Assembly: GCA_020086605.1 (NCBI GenBank)
Contig: JACBWW010000004.1
Span: forward strand, 38,541,230 to 38,605,229
Source of the DNA: Lanius collurio
Taxonomy: Eukaryota; Chordata; Aves; Passeriformes; Laniidae
Direction: 5' to 3'
Length of the DNA stretch: 64,000 bases
Below are positions 48,301 through 59,549 of the stretch, in pieces (within the stretch, counting starts at the first letter, position 1; the number at the start of each line of letters is the position of its first letter). Both the position numbers and the translations under genes were made by a program. The notes beneath the pieces were generated by a model. The model was not told where the DNA came from and did no database searches. It saw nothing but the letters and a program-made list of their open reading frames with translations.

Positions 48301-50658
48301 GGCATATAAAAGAAGAAGTGGAGACATGTATGACAGCACTCTTGACAAATTAATATGGATGCAGTGGTAAAAAGAGAAGGAGGAACCTACATCCGTGAGC
48401 CCTGACAATACTACTCTCAGCAGCACTTGGAACCAAGGCAAGAATAAATAGTTCTTTATCTACTCTACAGTCCTATTTATTGCTAATCAAACTTTCCAAC
48501 TAATCAGAATGAAACCACAGATAATCATGAAACCTGCTTTTAAAAGAAAACGAGACAGTTAACCATCACTGGCATCAGTGACAAGAAGTGTTAGCTAGGC
48601 TTTTCGTTTATCTTTACAGTTCATATTTTCAGGTTTTGCTCTGCAATTATCATGTGAAGATTAAGCTTTTAAATGAAATGCTGTGGTTTGCTTTAAACAC
48701 TCCATGGTTCTAAGAAGTTTGGTTTTAGAAAAGAGATGCCACTATTATTATGTGTAAGATATATCCAAAAGAGGCATAGCTCCTTGGAAGGAACAAAAGC
48801 CTTACAATCCAAGTCAATACACAACCTGTCCCTATCAAAGGTGTATATCCATGTATGTTGGAGAAAAATTATCCAAATACCCCATGCCATTCAAGTCACT
48901 CAACACCAAGAAAGAAGTAAGTTAGCTAGAAACCCCAAAGCTGTGCTTATGTTTGCTTTCACCCTTTCTCCTCCCAATATCTTCTAACTACAGTTCTGAA
49001 GGGAACAGACACCAGCAAACACCAAACAAGCAGCAGCAAAAATCCATTTTCATGCATTTCAGCGACCTACCTGATATTTTCATTGAGGGTGTAAAGCTCA
49101 TTGTTCTGCAAGCCTCCCCCTTTGAACACATTTATCACTGCTGTTTGAACACTGCCAAAAAAAGAAATGAGACAGGACAACACCCATGAACAACAGTGTG
49201 ATAGAGCATAACGTGAACTAGACACCAAAAGCAGAGAGGTTATAACCAGGTGAAGTTAATCACCCTTAAGTACTTACTTTTCCTCACCTTGAAATCTTTA
49301 CTCTGAATTACCTACGTCTCTCCTAGGAGACAGAGCAGAACCAACCTCAAATTCTGCCTAGGGTAAGCAAGGGAAAGTTGTCACAAAGACACTGCTCATG
49401 CCAGATGTATCTTGAACACAACTGTTTGGGGGATCTTTGCTGTGTGCTGCAGGCTAGTTGCTGTGAAGAGACATAGATTTTGGTAATATCTGCCAAACAT
49501 ATCATGTTGCACTTTCCAGTGATCCTAGCAGGAACCACCCACTCTCTAGCATCTGACAAGACCCTGGCTGTGCTGGAAGATGTTCTGCAGCCAGCATCAC
49601 CTCAGTCAGATCCAAGTCTAAGCCCTGTTAATGCATGTAAGACGCTGTTGGACTATCTTCTAATTCTCTCACCAGCACAGAAGAGGTCATAAAGTGACAG
49701 CAGACAAGAAGGTTTAGTAGGTCTAAAGTCATGGCTAGCAAGGGGACATGTCATTCCCTTAACAGACATTTCCTTCTATAGGCCAGTTATGGCATCTGCA
49801 TGCTTCACAGACCTCAGCTCACTACCATGGCACAAAACTGCAATGTTTTTGCCAGGCTACTTTTGTATGACATTGGTATACTCAGCTAGGTCAGCAAGCA
49901 AGAATGGTCTGCAGAGCACGAAGGTGGGAACACCCACTTCAGGTAGCAGCAGACCATTAGATCAGATCAAGACATAGGATATCTCACTCTTCACCTTTCA
50001 CATTGTTTTTCCAGTTGCCACTGCTGCATGACATGCACAGCAGACATGATTTAGCTGTCAATAGGAAATGCTGGTAGAAGCCACAAGCTTAGTAGTTGTC
50101 AGAGGAACTCGACTGTGATAAAAGCTTCATAATATGCAAATAAATGCCTTTGTGAATTAATAAACCAACATTTATTACAGTACTAGGAATGTGTTTTCAT
50201 AAATGGTACTTAAAAGATGCAACTGTTAAAAAAAAGCAGTTCTGCTTTACTTCAAGACCACAGCTGAACAACGTTGGCCAAAACCAACTGAACACTACTA
50301 GGTCTAAGTTTTTCAACTCCACAGATGCTTTCAATGCCAGCAAAGCTTGGGCATGCCAAACATTCATGCATGCTTATAAACAGACGAGCTTAGTCATAAA
50401 TGGTGTGAAGCACAAGCGTAAGATACACGTGACCTTCACTGAGGAGCCACTGCAGGGCAAGAGCTTAGCCCAGGTGGGTCCTGCTCACCTGTTCCAGGCA
50501 GAGTTGGAGCTGAGCTGCATGGCCTGCCGGGCTGCCTGGAACCGGGGCAGATCACTGAGGACAGGGGAGCTCATGAAGCGAGGCCGAGGCCTTCTGAACG
50601 AGCCCATCTTGTGGAACTGGAGCACAAAGGACGGAGCTATGGTGAACCCTCCTTTCAT
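24450..50658 (-). CDS. PRR5L: PRR5L (Protor-2), Rictor-binding mTORC2 subunit
   Basis: Eight coding exons on the - strand (50658-50489, 49151-49071, 45500-45452, 36519-36462, 33568-33477, 30227-30087, 28497-28371, 24781-24450) join in frame with GT-AG borders to give 349 residues. The family product binds Rictor in mTORC2. In mammals it also works with tristetraprolin in TNF mRNA decay and restrains PKC-delta phosphorylation until RFFL ubiquitinates it. Residues 1-60 are a basic, proline-containing N-terminus (MGSFRRPRPRF). About residues 60-240 are the HbrB-like helical domain, with hallmark stretches LGSFITDYFQ, EIWDHYFTETLPTLQAIFYP and LLGFRDLVLLKVKL. The C-terminal part carries LTPLTEQEGEAYLEKCGS and ends ELNCTSVS. 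Human PRR5L has 368 residues; the main shortfall is about 20 residues just before LTPLTEQ. The paralogue PRR5 is ruled out by the C-terminus. Identification is by recalled similarity to human PRR5L. Confidence 0.96.
28371..28497 (-). CDS. PRR5L: PRR5L coding exon
   Basis: A 127-nt exon encoding SVHEPTGPTEGYLQLEELVK then QVVSPFLGLCEDHSSSGSTC. Acceptor GATTTTCAG; donor CTTG|GTAAGA. It begins in phase 0 and ends one base into the next codon. Human reads SVHEPTGPSESYLQLEELVK, near identical. Confidence 0.95.
29217..29440 (+). repeat. CR1 LINE fragment with internal deletion
   Basis: Bases 29236-29330 match the CR1 ORF2 region (GGGATGCCACCCAGAGGGAC ... CTTGAGAGCTGGGCCTGTGC). The sequence then jumps to the CR1 3' end (TTGGAACTAGATGATCATCA) and ends CATTCTATGATTCTAT, the typical octamer-type tail. 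The element lies in a PRR5L intron, antisense to that gene. Confidence 0.9.
30087..30227 (-). CDS. PRR5L: PRR5L coding exon, HbrB-like domain
   Basis: A 141-nt exon (47 codons, phase 0 at both ends). It encodes GQELTIRQIALLGFRDLVLL followed by PASIVQMLLILQ. Acceptor TTTCTTTAG; donor CTGCAG|GTGGGG. This is the best-conserved part of the family. Confidence 0.96.
33477..33568 (-). CDS. PRR5L: PRR5L coding exon, HbrB-like domain
   Basis: A 92-nt exon. Its first two bases finish a Gly codon and it then encodes EDRIDVLSEIWDHYFTETLP through IFYPVQ. Acceptor TTTTTGTAG; donor CAG|GTAATT. Human reads ENRIEVLAEVWDHFFTETLP. Confidence 0.96.
36462..36519 (-). CDS. PRR5L: PRR5L short coding exon
   Basis: A 58-nt exon encoding NQLLAKGLLFMEEKVKLCE plus the first base of the next Gly codon. 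Acceptor CTTGGCAG; donor GAAG|GTAAGT. It matches human NQLLAKGLFFVEEKIKLCEG. Confidence 0.95.
36520..45451 (-). other. PRR5L: Long PRR5L intron (8.9 kb)
   Basis: No exon or recognisable gene was seen. It contains a (GT)n microsatellite at 39363-39391, a GC-richer stretch around 39.9-40.1 kb and another at 41.15-41.5 kb. None of its open frames resembles a known protein. Confidence 0.7.
39363..39391. repeat. (GT)n microsatellite
   Basis: About 14 uninterrupted GT dinucleotides in a PRR5L intron. It is a simple repeat likely to vary in length between individuals. Confidence 0.95.
45452..45500 (-). CDS. PRR5L: PRR5L very short coding exon (49 nt)
   Basis: Completes an Arg codon and encodes RLLKSELGSFITDYFQ. 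Acceptor CTGTCTACAG; donor CAG|GTATTG. It is too short to stand out as an open frame, but it fits phase on both sides and matches human RRLLKSELGSFITDYFQ. Confidence 0.94.
46244..46346. repeat. Dispersed direct duplication, copy 1
   Basis: A 103-nt block that recurs at 48586-48684. The two differ by one substitution and a 4-nt indel in a T run. Flanks are unrelated. It has no A-tail and no target-site duplication that I can see, and matches no repeat family I recognise. Confidence 0.9.
47000..47056. repeat. Poly(A) tract followed by (AC)n microsatellite
   Basis: About 24 A residues (47000-47023), a short A/C linker, then about ten AC dinucleotides (47037-47056). It is a compound simple repeat in a PRR5L intron. 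A second A/C-rich run lies nearby at about 46852-46885. Confidence 0.9.
48586..48684. repeat. Dispersed direct duplication, copy 2
   Basis: A 99-nt block in the same orientation as copy 1 and about 2.3 kb from it, in the same PRR5L intron (45501-49070). The last 69 bases, starting ACAGTTCATATTTTCAGG, are identical to copy 1. Confidence 0.9.
49071..49151 (-). CDS. PRR5L: PRR5L coding exon
   Basis: An 81-nt exon encoding VQTAVINVFKGGGLQNNELY then TLNENI, with split codons at both ends. Acceptor TTTTTGGCAG; donor CAG|GTAGGT. It matches human VQTAVINVFKGGGLQSNELY. Confidence 0.95.
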
Positions 50659-50666
50659 AGGGTCAG
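50489..50666 (-). CDS. PRR5L: PRR5L first coding exon (start codon 50658-50656)
   Basis: Acceptor CTGCTCCAG, then 8 nt of leader before ATG. It encodes MKGGFTIAPSFVLQFHKMGS and continues FRRPRPRFMSSPVLSDLPRF to SNSAWNS. Donor AACAG|GTGAGC. The human counterpart begins MTRGFAPILPVEFHKMGSFR, which supports this start. The first ATG has a weak context (C at -3, A at +4). The second in-frame ATG, at codon 18 (50607-50605), has A at -3 and G at +4. Confidence 0.94.
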
Positions 50667-52369
50667 CTGGAGCAGAGCAGGACCATCAGAAAGGCTCTTC
50701 TCTTGAAGGTTCAAGCATCAATCTCAGCAATGTCAGTGAGTCTTTAAGCCCAAGGACTCAGTCAAAAACAAAGAGTCAGCCCTGGACTAGCAGTTCCCCA
50801 CTGTGTCGGGTTGTGACATGCGCTGCATGATGATGAAGGAACTGAAGCAGTCCTGCAATGCAAAGAGAAAGGAAAAGAGTAAGGCAGAGAAGGGAGGGAT
50901 GAAAATATCCTGTGCTGTTAACAGCAGCTTTGGGAACACTGGAATTCCAGAGTTCTTCAACAGCCCCATTTCCCATCTTTCCCCTTAAACAATGACCCAA
51001 CAGAGCCAGTCAGAAATGCAAGAATGGTCTCTCTTTTGACTTCAATTAGCAGAGATGCATGAAAAAAAGATGCCTCAACTCTTCTGCCAGAGGTATTTTA
51101 CAAATACCTTTAAATACATTTAGCCATTCAGACTGTATATAAAATAGTAGTAACAGGAGAAAGAGAAAACTATTCCACTAGAGAGGTACAAAAGATGAAC
51201 AATGGAAAAAAAGAAGAACAAAGTGCTTTTTTTGACAAGTGTTGCACAAGGGAATAAACCCACTTGTTATCAGTTCACTACAAAAAGGATATAATAAGGG
51301 GCTTCTGCAAAAGTGTTCTGACATGCAGATATTTTGAGCATAAGCAGGACTTTTATGTTTCTGGTTTTTCTACAGCACGAGAAGTAATTGCTAGGCCAAT
51401 TACGAAACGCCTGTATTTTCCACTCTGATCATCATCTCCATGTAGATGACTATGTAGCCCCAAGTAAACCACAGAAATAGAAGAAGTGAGCTTGAATAAA
51501 AGCCACAAAAAAACTTTGGCAAAGCTTCTGTACTTTGAAATCCTCCCACTGCAGATGAATATAAGCAATAGATGTAGATGGCAGTTTGGAGAATGAGATG
51601 TGAGAGACAGGAGAGCAGAGGACAAAAGAAACAAACAAAAAAGTTGTGTAACTGATCTGCACATAAAAGATGTAACACAAACTGTCTTTTCCACTACATC
51701 TTCAGCACGAAGTGAAAAGAGAGATGGTCAGACAAAAAAATGCTATGTATCTGCACTGATTTGACTGGTGCTCAGCTCCAGAAAACTCTTTCCACTGCCC
51801 AAACTATAATTAACTCTTAAATGTAAGAAAACAGCTTTCTTCCAACCTGGCCAGCCCCACACTGAGCTCATTTTGCCACCCCAGTTCTGCAGGGCCTTGG
51901 CAGGTTCTGATCAACCACCATGAAGCCTTTGCAAGGCCCTTGCTGTGCCATGGACATCACATGCCCTGCCAACAAGCAAGCTAATGGAGTAAACACAGGG
52001 AAAACATTTCATTTTTTAGGCACTGAAACACACAGTACTATCGTTCTTGGTGCTATTCAAGAAATAAATACAGTTGTTATACCTTCACAAGCTAAAAGCA
52101 GTTTGCAGAGATCTCTGTGGAACTGGAACATGGCTACAAGTGCAACTTTTTCCTGTCTTTAGACAATTCCTGGCTGTCTTCAGAGATGACAAAGCCCACA
52201 CAGTCTTTTGTGACATATGCTTAGCCTTAACTGTTTTTGCTAGAAAGGGCAACAATCTGTTGATTCTTTGGCTGCTCTGTTACAATCAAAATAAAAACAA
52301 AGTCCTAATTTTTAGACATCAAGACTAAATGTAAACCAGTACAACCAAATCAGCAACAGTTCAACTTAC

Positions 52370-52560
52370 ATCGCCCACACATTTTCAATCTGCCAGCAAT
52401 TTCTCTATTGACAGCTGAAATTGCCAGAGGAAAAAGCTGCAGCACCTTGGAGAGCCGAGGCAGGTTCTCCTCAGAGCAGACCCGAGGGTGGCCGCGAGGC
52501 AAAGCCGAAGCACAGCGGGGGTTTCTGCTGCACAAGAGCTCGCACCAAGGTTTGTCTACA
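52370..52560 (-). other. Candidate alternative 5' exon of PRR5L
   Basis: A patch with several CpGs (52440-52545) in otherwise AT-rich intron ends, on the - strand, at GGGCGAT|GTAAGTTG, a strong donor consensus at 52370. An open frame of 97 codons crosses it but shows no similarity I recognise. It could be an alternative first or internal 5'UTR exon; the left boundary is unknown. Confidence 0.25.
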
Positions 52561-52662
52561 AGCTCCAAAGCTGACAGCATGAGCAGCTGAACGAGAGACA
52601 GCTCACTCCTCCCAGGAGGACTGCAAAACTCCTCACTTAGCAATCTTTACACACAGAAACCC

Positions 52663-52740
52663 AGAATGGTTTGGGTTGGAAAGGACCTCAGAGACCATCT
52701 GGTTGCAACCCCCCTGCCACGGGCAGAGACACCTTTCACT
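52663..52740 (-). repeat. CR1 LINE 3'-end fragment
   Basis: AGAATGGTTTGGGTTGGAAA followed by GGACCTCAGAGACCATCTGG is the reverse complement of the CR1 3' end. Only the tail remains (5' truncated), as is usual for CR1. Confidence 0.9.
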
Positions 52741-55700
52741 TTCAGAGGTACAGAATCAATAGAAGCATTACTTCTAGTAGGCATTCAACAGGGTTGGAAG
52801 GCAGTGGTTAAGATGTGCTAGCCCACAAGCCTCGTCTTACCACTTTCCAGGTGCCACAAATGCATGCAAGCACCTTCGTCCTCCACAATGAAATCATTTT
52901 ATAGGATGCATTTATATTCATTTAAACTATATTAAGTTGCAAGGGGAAAGCGTAAATTCAGAAATGTACATCAATGTAACAACCTCTGTGCCTTAATATT
53001 TATAAATTTAAGTATGGGTAGGAAATTCTTTGGCCTGTTCTGTGCAAGCAGTAAAATATCACGATCAGGAAGGTCTCTTCTGAGCTTGGGCTATGGATTT
53101 ACAACACTGATTCCACACAGCAGAACCATGGCACTACAATGGGCCCCACAATGAATTTCCTGAACACTTCTTACCTAGGGAACGTGCTTAAGCTCATTGA
53201 AACATATACGTTTTCTTTAATCTCTGTTAAGAGTCACCAGGTCAGATAAAAACAAGCTCTTGCCTGTGAAGAGCAGATAAGACACTCCTCTTCCTCCCCC
53301 AACCCAGCCTGCAATGCCGTGTTACTGTCAAGTCAACCTTACTTTAGAATCTCCTTAGGAATTTAAGGCAAGATCTTCAGCTTTAGGACCTGATTCAGAG
53401 TCTTATTTTTATTTCTTCAGAACTCAAAGACACAAACCTCTCCTATCTTATCTAAACCCAGTAGCTATTCAATGGCAGCCACACCAAACTGTTACTCTGA
53501 AGGCAGGCTAACCCTAAATGGTATCCAAACACAATTGACCCTCACGTTATCAGAACTGGAAATGCCAGTCTGTGAGAAAGACCATCCTCTCCCCATGCCC
53601 ACATCCCATTTAAACTATTTTCAGAGCTACATAAAGCTCAAACTAACAGAGTTTATTAGAAAAATTACTTTTGTCACATGTACTCTGCAGATCCTGTGCA
53701 CGTATCTGAACAAAGCACCTGAACCAAATCAAACACTTCCATCACAACAGATTATCCTTTCACGGCAACTAGCTTCCACTGAAAGTTTTCCCCAAAGCAA
53801 AGCAGCCTTGTAAATAATGCTTCATTTTCACAGGAACATTGCAGCAGCAGTTTGTTGGCAGTATGTGTGGTGTGCATTCTGCAGTGTGCAATTTTTTGGC
53901 TTTTTACTGGGAGAGACTACCCCTGTGGCAAGAAAGGCATTAACATAGTTATAGGTTAGTAAGAAGCCCTCGTGGTATTCAGGCTATTTGAGCTATTGGG
54001 AATGAAGAGCATTTAGCAAAATGCTGAGCAAGGAACAATTTCCCTTGCTGTGAAAACTCTCATAGAATTATGCAGAAATACTCAGAAACAGACACTGTTC
54101 TCCTAGAGGCTTTCAGTATAAACTTCTTCACATCTGCAGTTTCTTTTTGCTAGGATTAAAGGGGTTTAGAAGGCCACAAAATAAAACATACTTCCAATAA
54201 TCACAATCTTATTAGCAACCACAGAACTAGAAAAAGCTTTACAGAGAAGCAATGACTTTTCAAACCCTTTCACACAGAAGGATGGGAGACACTGTGATGC
54301 AGCATGTTCCAGGCACCAAGCAACATTCTCTCCATCAATTATAAAAGACATAAAGACTCAGAGACTGTGGTGCAGTGACTGCATAAGACGTACACCACAC
54401 AGATAATCTTTCACTGCCATGTGCTCCAGCTGTTGGGATAATGCTTCACATGGCATCACAGGATTTCAAACTGTTTGCCAGCTGATAGATCCTAAAACAT
54501 TCCCCACTCTCATCATCTTCCTTAGTGACCTTGCACATCTCTTTTGGCAAGACACTTGTCACGACTAAATCGACTAAATCAGAGAGATAGGTATTGCTCT
54601 TCCTCCCCCTCCAGATGTCCTAGCCCCTGGTCCTTTTGTTTTCCTTATCCTTGATTATCATCTCAAAGTCCAGCTACTAAAACCCTCTAGACCTCTAACA
54701 AGGTAGATATGGCATCTAGCTCTGCAGAGATTAAAGTCAGTGTTCCCAACTGAGGCAGCACAGCAGGATGATGAGTCAATCTGACACCAATGTCATTTCG
54801 TCCACTTGTAATTCATCACATCTGAGTAAACACTTTTAGAAGTAATCTGAATCTTTAAAGAAAAGAATTGAACATCAAGACAAATCCTTTTCCAACACAC
54901 ACAGATACAGACATTTGTAAAAACATTGCAGTCATGAAGCTGGGAATTTTTTATTATTTGTTTTCTGTTAGCCATGAAAAACAACAGAGAAATCATTATA
55001 AAATTCTTTCATGAATAGACCTTTCCCTCCCAACAGACCATAACATATCTGACTGTCTGGAGGAAAAGCAAGATCAGGCGCTACCCCTACTTCAATCTAC
55101 TAAAGAAAGAAAAACCTAAATTAAAAATTGGCAGCAATTCCTCCAAATTATGACTCTTCATTATAATATTGGGCCAAACAAACAAAAGGTCCATGGTAAC
55201 TGAGATTTAACAGAACAGATCTTTTAAAATTCCTCTAATGTCTTCTCTGCAAAACTCAGAGCAACAGCTGCTAATGGAAGTGACATGGCAGAAAAATCTA
55301 CAATTATTTTTGCATCTTAGAAGAAAACTTTCAGCAACATTACTTCACAACAATTCACACCAAAAAGCCACAAGTCCAAAAGTAACTTTAAAACAAGTGT
55401 CAAGGTAGAGAAAGAAATAGTAGAGAATGAAGCAGAGCAATAGAGAATGAGAGGTTATCCTGATATAAGTGGTGTTTTCCCATTTAATTATTTCTAGTCT
55501 TAAAAATAGCCCCTTCATGAAGAAAAATATACACTTGCTTATATTTCTCTTTTATATGCTCTGTGCAATTGTGATGACCTATGATCAAGAAATACACTGC
55601 AACACACATATAAATCAGAGTGTAGAAGAAGCGAAATCTTTAGAAAAATGCCCCACTGTACTAAGCCTACAGTGCTTAATGAGTGGTTCCATCCTGCCTC

Positions 55701-58700
55701 AGACACAAAAAGCATGAAGAGAACTGACTAGATTCTTGTTAGCCAATTCTCCTTCCAGCCTAATAAATCTTTAACAAAGTATGTGATTGGCAAAATCCTT
55801 GATATGAGTTCAACTGACAAGATCGGAAGACACTATTTCTGAAAAAATCCCTCATTCACTTGCTATGCAGCCACACTGAGAAATGGAAAAGCAACCCACA
55901 GCTTGTAACCTGGAGTCCTGTAGATCATCACAACTACACGTGCACATGGCATGAATTTAATTTACATTTTAACATGGACAATATTTGCCACTGATAAATT
56001 AACAGCACATTCAATTCCTCTCATAGTTCCCAATTGCTCAGTTTCTTAAAATTAAACAAGATTTGATCATCATCTCTCCTACTTTTCAGTAGAGATGATC
56101 AGACCGAGATTCATTCAATAACTAACAGAGGTTATTTCTGGTCTCAGAAGCTATTGAAAGCAAGAGTGTCAAAAATTTTGGAGCAATCTAGTGTCCAATC
56201 TCAAGGCATAGTCCTTCCTACGCCCTCATCCTTTCCTGCTTTCACACCTTTGGCTATCTGACTCATGAAAATTTTAGTGCTTAATCCACAGCCCATAAAA
56301 ACAATAGGCATCTAATTAAATATTGATCTTAATATGGTTTGAATCAAGTCCTGAAGCAGCATGGAAAAGTGGTGACACTTTGTCTTGTGAGAAGCTCCTC
56401 ACGTGAGGAAAAGTGTATCTTCAGGTGTGCTCATGCTACCACCAGGAGCACAGCCCATGCTAAGAGACATTTCCTGTTCAGGAAGGTAAGTGGAAGGCAA
56501 GACCAGCCTTCAGCTCTTTCGGTCTTGTCAATAGGATTGATTCAAGTTGCAAACTTTAAAAGACAGCTTCTTCCACCCATAAATTAATGGCACTTGTTTC
56601 TGCAATCCCCCAAATCAGCTCTGAAGTTTTGCAAGGAGAGACTGTAGTGAGGCTATGATGGGAGATCACAGGTCACAGGCAGGCTCAGGGGCCATGCCCC
56701 TACTCCTCAGCAGGAGGGCAGGATCCAGGTGGAAGTAGGACAATGCTCCGCTCCCACTGGGCACAGCCAAATGAAGTGCTGTGCTCTAGATGCTGTCCCA
56801 TGGAGCCACACAAGGTGATTCCTCAAGCTCTCTGCAGGCTCCTGCCAGCTGGGAAATGCAGGACTTCAGCCAGCCAAAGCACATTACCTGCAACCCCATC
56901 ACACACCTCCTGCCAGCTCCTGGCCGGCCCCAGCCTGGGCAGTGCCAGCTGCTGCCAGGGTTGCCTGGCTGCCTGCCCCACATCTGCAGCCTGCCCTCCC
57001 CTCCCTGCACCATGGGAAAGCCCTGAGGGATCCCAGGGAGGCTCAGCCCCAGGCAGATGGGCCACTCAGTCCTGCAAATCACTCCTTTCATCAAGAGCTC
57101 TTGGAGGCATACTAAGAAGAGTAAAAATAATTAGCTCAATTTTCTGGCTGAGGAAATAAAAGTTGCTAAGCCAGTGAAGTGACTTAGCCTGGTCTTCAAC
57201 CTTGCAAGCCAGGATCTTATTCATCAAACAAAAATATCCCTCAAAGCTGCTTTAATAAAGCTCTCAAATTATTCAACAGAGTTGGAGAGAAAAGGATGAA
57301 TCTGATCTACCTCTCCTTACCTCTCCCTTCCTAAGCTGATTCAATACCAAATGGTGTCCTTTCTTTTTTTTTTTCCTGGCTTCACCACCACAAAGGTAGC
57401 AACTTGATGTCCCATTAATAGCCCTGAGGTATCCTACTGACCTCACATGTCTGTAATTAAAATTGATAGATTCTAACTATTGATCTTAAATATGTTATCA
57501 AAGTGACATCAACAGATTAGGAGAAAACAGCCCTCTTGATACAAGGTGTTCACATTCTGGCATGTAATGATACAATCAACAATTTTACTGCCACAAAACA
57601 CTGGCTACCCAAAACAAGATCTTACCTTCCTTATCTTCTTAGTACACACCCATCTCCACAATAGACACAACAGCATCCCTTTTTTCCTTCCCCATCTTTT
57701 CATATTCCCTCTTCAAATTTGACTCACGCCACTTCTTTATTCACAATACATCTCAAACAACTTCACAAACAGATCTAACTTTGATAACAGAACCATTTAC
57801 AAAGAAATTCAGTGGTATCCACTCAGTCATGTTCTGAATTTCTGAGGTTAAATCAAACCTGAAACTCAAAGTGGAACTCCGCTTAAGAGTGAAAGGAAAT
57901 ATATGAGGAGGGGAAAAACCCTTGTGTGTATCATCCCACCATGGTCTGAGAACCTTCTCTGTAATTGAGAGACCCCCGCAACCCATTTGGAGTTTACAGC
58001 CAGTTCAAAGTAAGACTGCTACTTCACATCTTATATACATGATAGTACAATTACTCATAAAAAATGTAAGAAATCAGTAATAACACAGAGCAAGGCAGTT
58101 CAGTGTGAACTAAAGAGATCCGGTCATAGCAAAGAACACACAGAAAAACAAATATCTTGTTATGTAGGAGTAGCATCTAAGACAGCAAAGTTACTTTGTT
58201 TTCTACCATAAATGTTCTGTGTTATTTCAAACACATTTTTTAATTCCCAGGACTCATATCATTCAAAAAATTGAGAAAATTTTAATGGCTATTAAAAGGC
58301 ACGATATATTTGCAAAACACTCTGACATGCTTGAGTGAGAATAAGAGGAGAACAGCTCATTAGAATCACTCAGCTGACCAGAATGAAGGTAGAGACAAAT
58401 TTGAATTAGATGCACTAACAGATGATTTAATCTGGTTGAAATAAATTGCATTCCCCTAATAAGCAATTACCACACCAAAAACCTAGCTATGAAAAGCAAG
58501 CAGCAAAAACATAGCAGCAGCTCAGAAAAATAAAACTGATGAAGCAGTTTGAAAATGAAAAAATACACTTAACCTCTTTGGTACAATAAAAAAAAACAAT
58601 CCAACAGAGAAGAGGAATGGATAAGAAAGGGGAAAGAGGAGATCTATCACTATTTTCTGATTAACTGAAAGCTTTAGGGTATTTTAAGCATTCCATAAAG

Positions 58701-59549
58701 TTGCATCCATAACAGCTGGAGCAACTATCATTTCAAAATGGATCACTGCACTGCTATCCTAACCCACAGCAGCTAGCACAAATTCTTTTAAGCACCAAAC
58801 TTATCTGCATCTTTTGAGTTTCACCCACCAAGACATAGCAGATGTAAAATCATCACTGCTTTGTCTCCAATTCTATAGCAAGGCTTTACTCAAGCTGTTA
58901 CACTCCAAAAACCCCAGCTGATTTAATAGCAAAGCAGTACTCCAAGGATCTCAGGCCCCCAGTTCAGTAGCTCATGTTGTTCCCAGACCTATCAGTCTTA
59001 AACTCATTTGATTACGAGGTGATTTTTAAAAAATAAAGCTAAATGGGAACACACATGAAAACAAGGAAGATGATACACACATCGTTGTTCCCTTCCAGTG
59101 GCAGTATTCCCACATTTAATAGATGCCCTAGTAAATGCACCCCTGCTGGAGAAAAACAGCCCAGGAATGTACCACTTGAATGACACAAGTATGAGTAAGC
59201 TATCAAACTCTTTCTGTAGGAAAGGCCTTTGGACTGAACTGACAAACATGTTTTCAAACCCAGAAACTAACTTAGCATTGCTCTCCCCTCTGAATTTCAC
59301 CCATGTGGGAAGTGATAACACTCACAAAGAGCCATTCCTTCAGCATGGGCTCTAAAAACATTTTCACAAATCTCTGAGAAACTTTGACCATTTAGACCAC
59401 TTGACCTTTTAGACCATTCCTTCCTTGGTCAAATGTGGTGAAATTCACAAACAAATTCCTAAGGGAATTCACAAGAGACGAACAGACAAGCCTCAGGACG
59501 CATTCTTTAAGGTGGTCACACTCAAGGAGTTGCACTGAATGCCTCCTTA

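Noticed and set aside
54563..54585. Tandem 9-mer CGACTAAAT, two copies
   Set aside because: Too short to mean more than replication slippage.
56743..57159. 138-codon + strand frame in PRR5L intron 1 as a gene
   Set aside because: No start context, domain or splice partners; the opposite strand is equally open.
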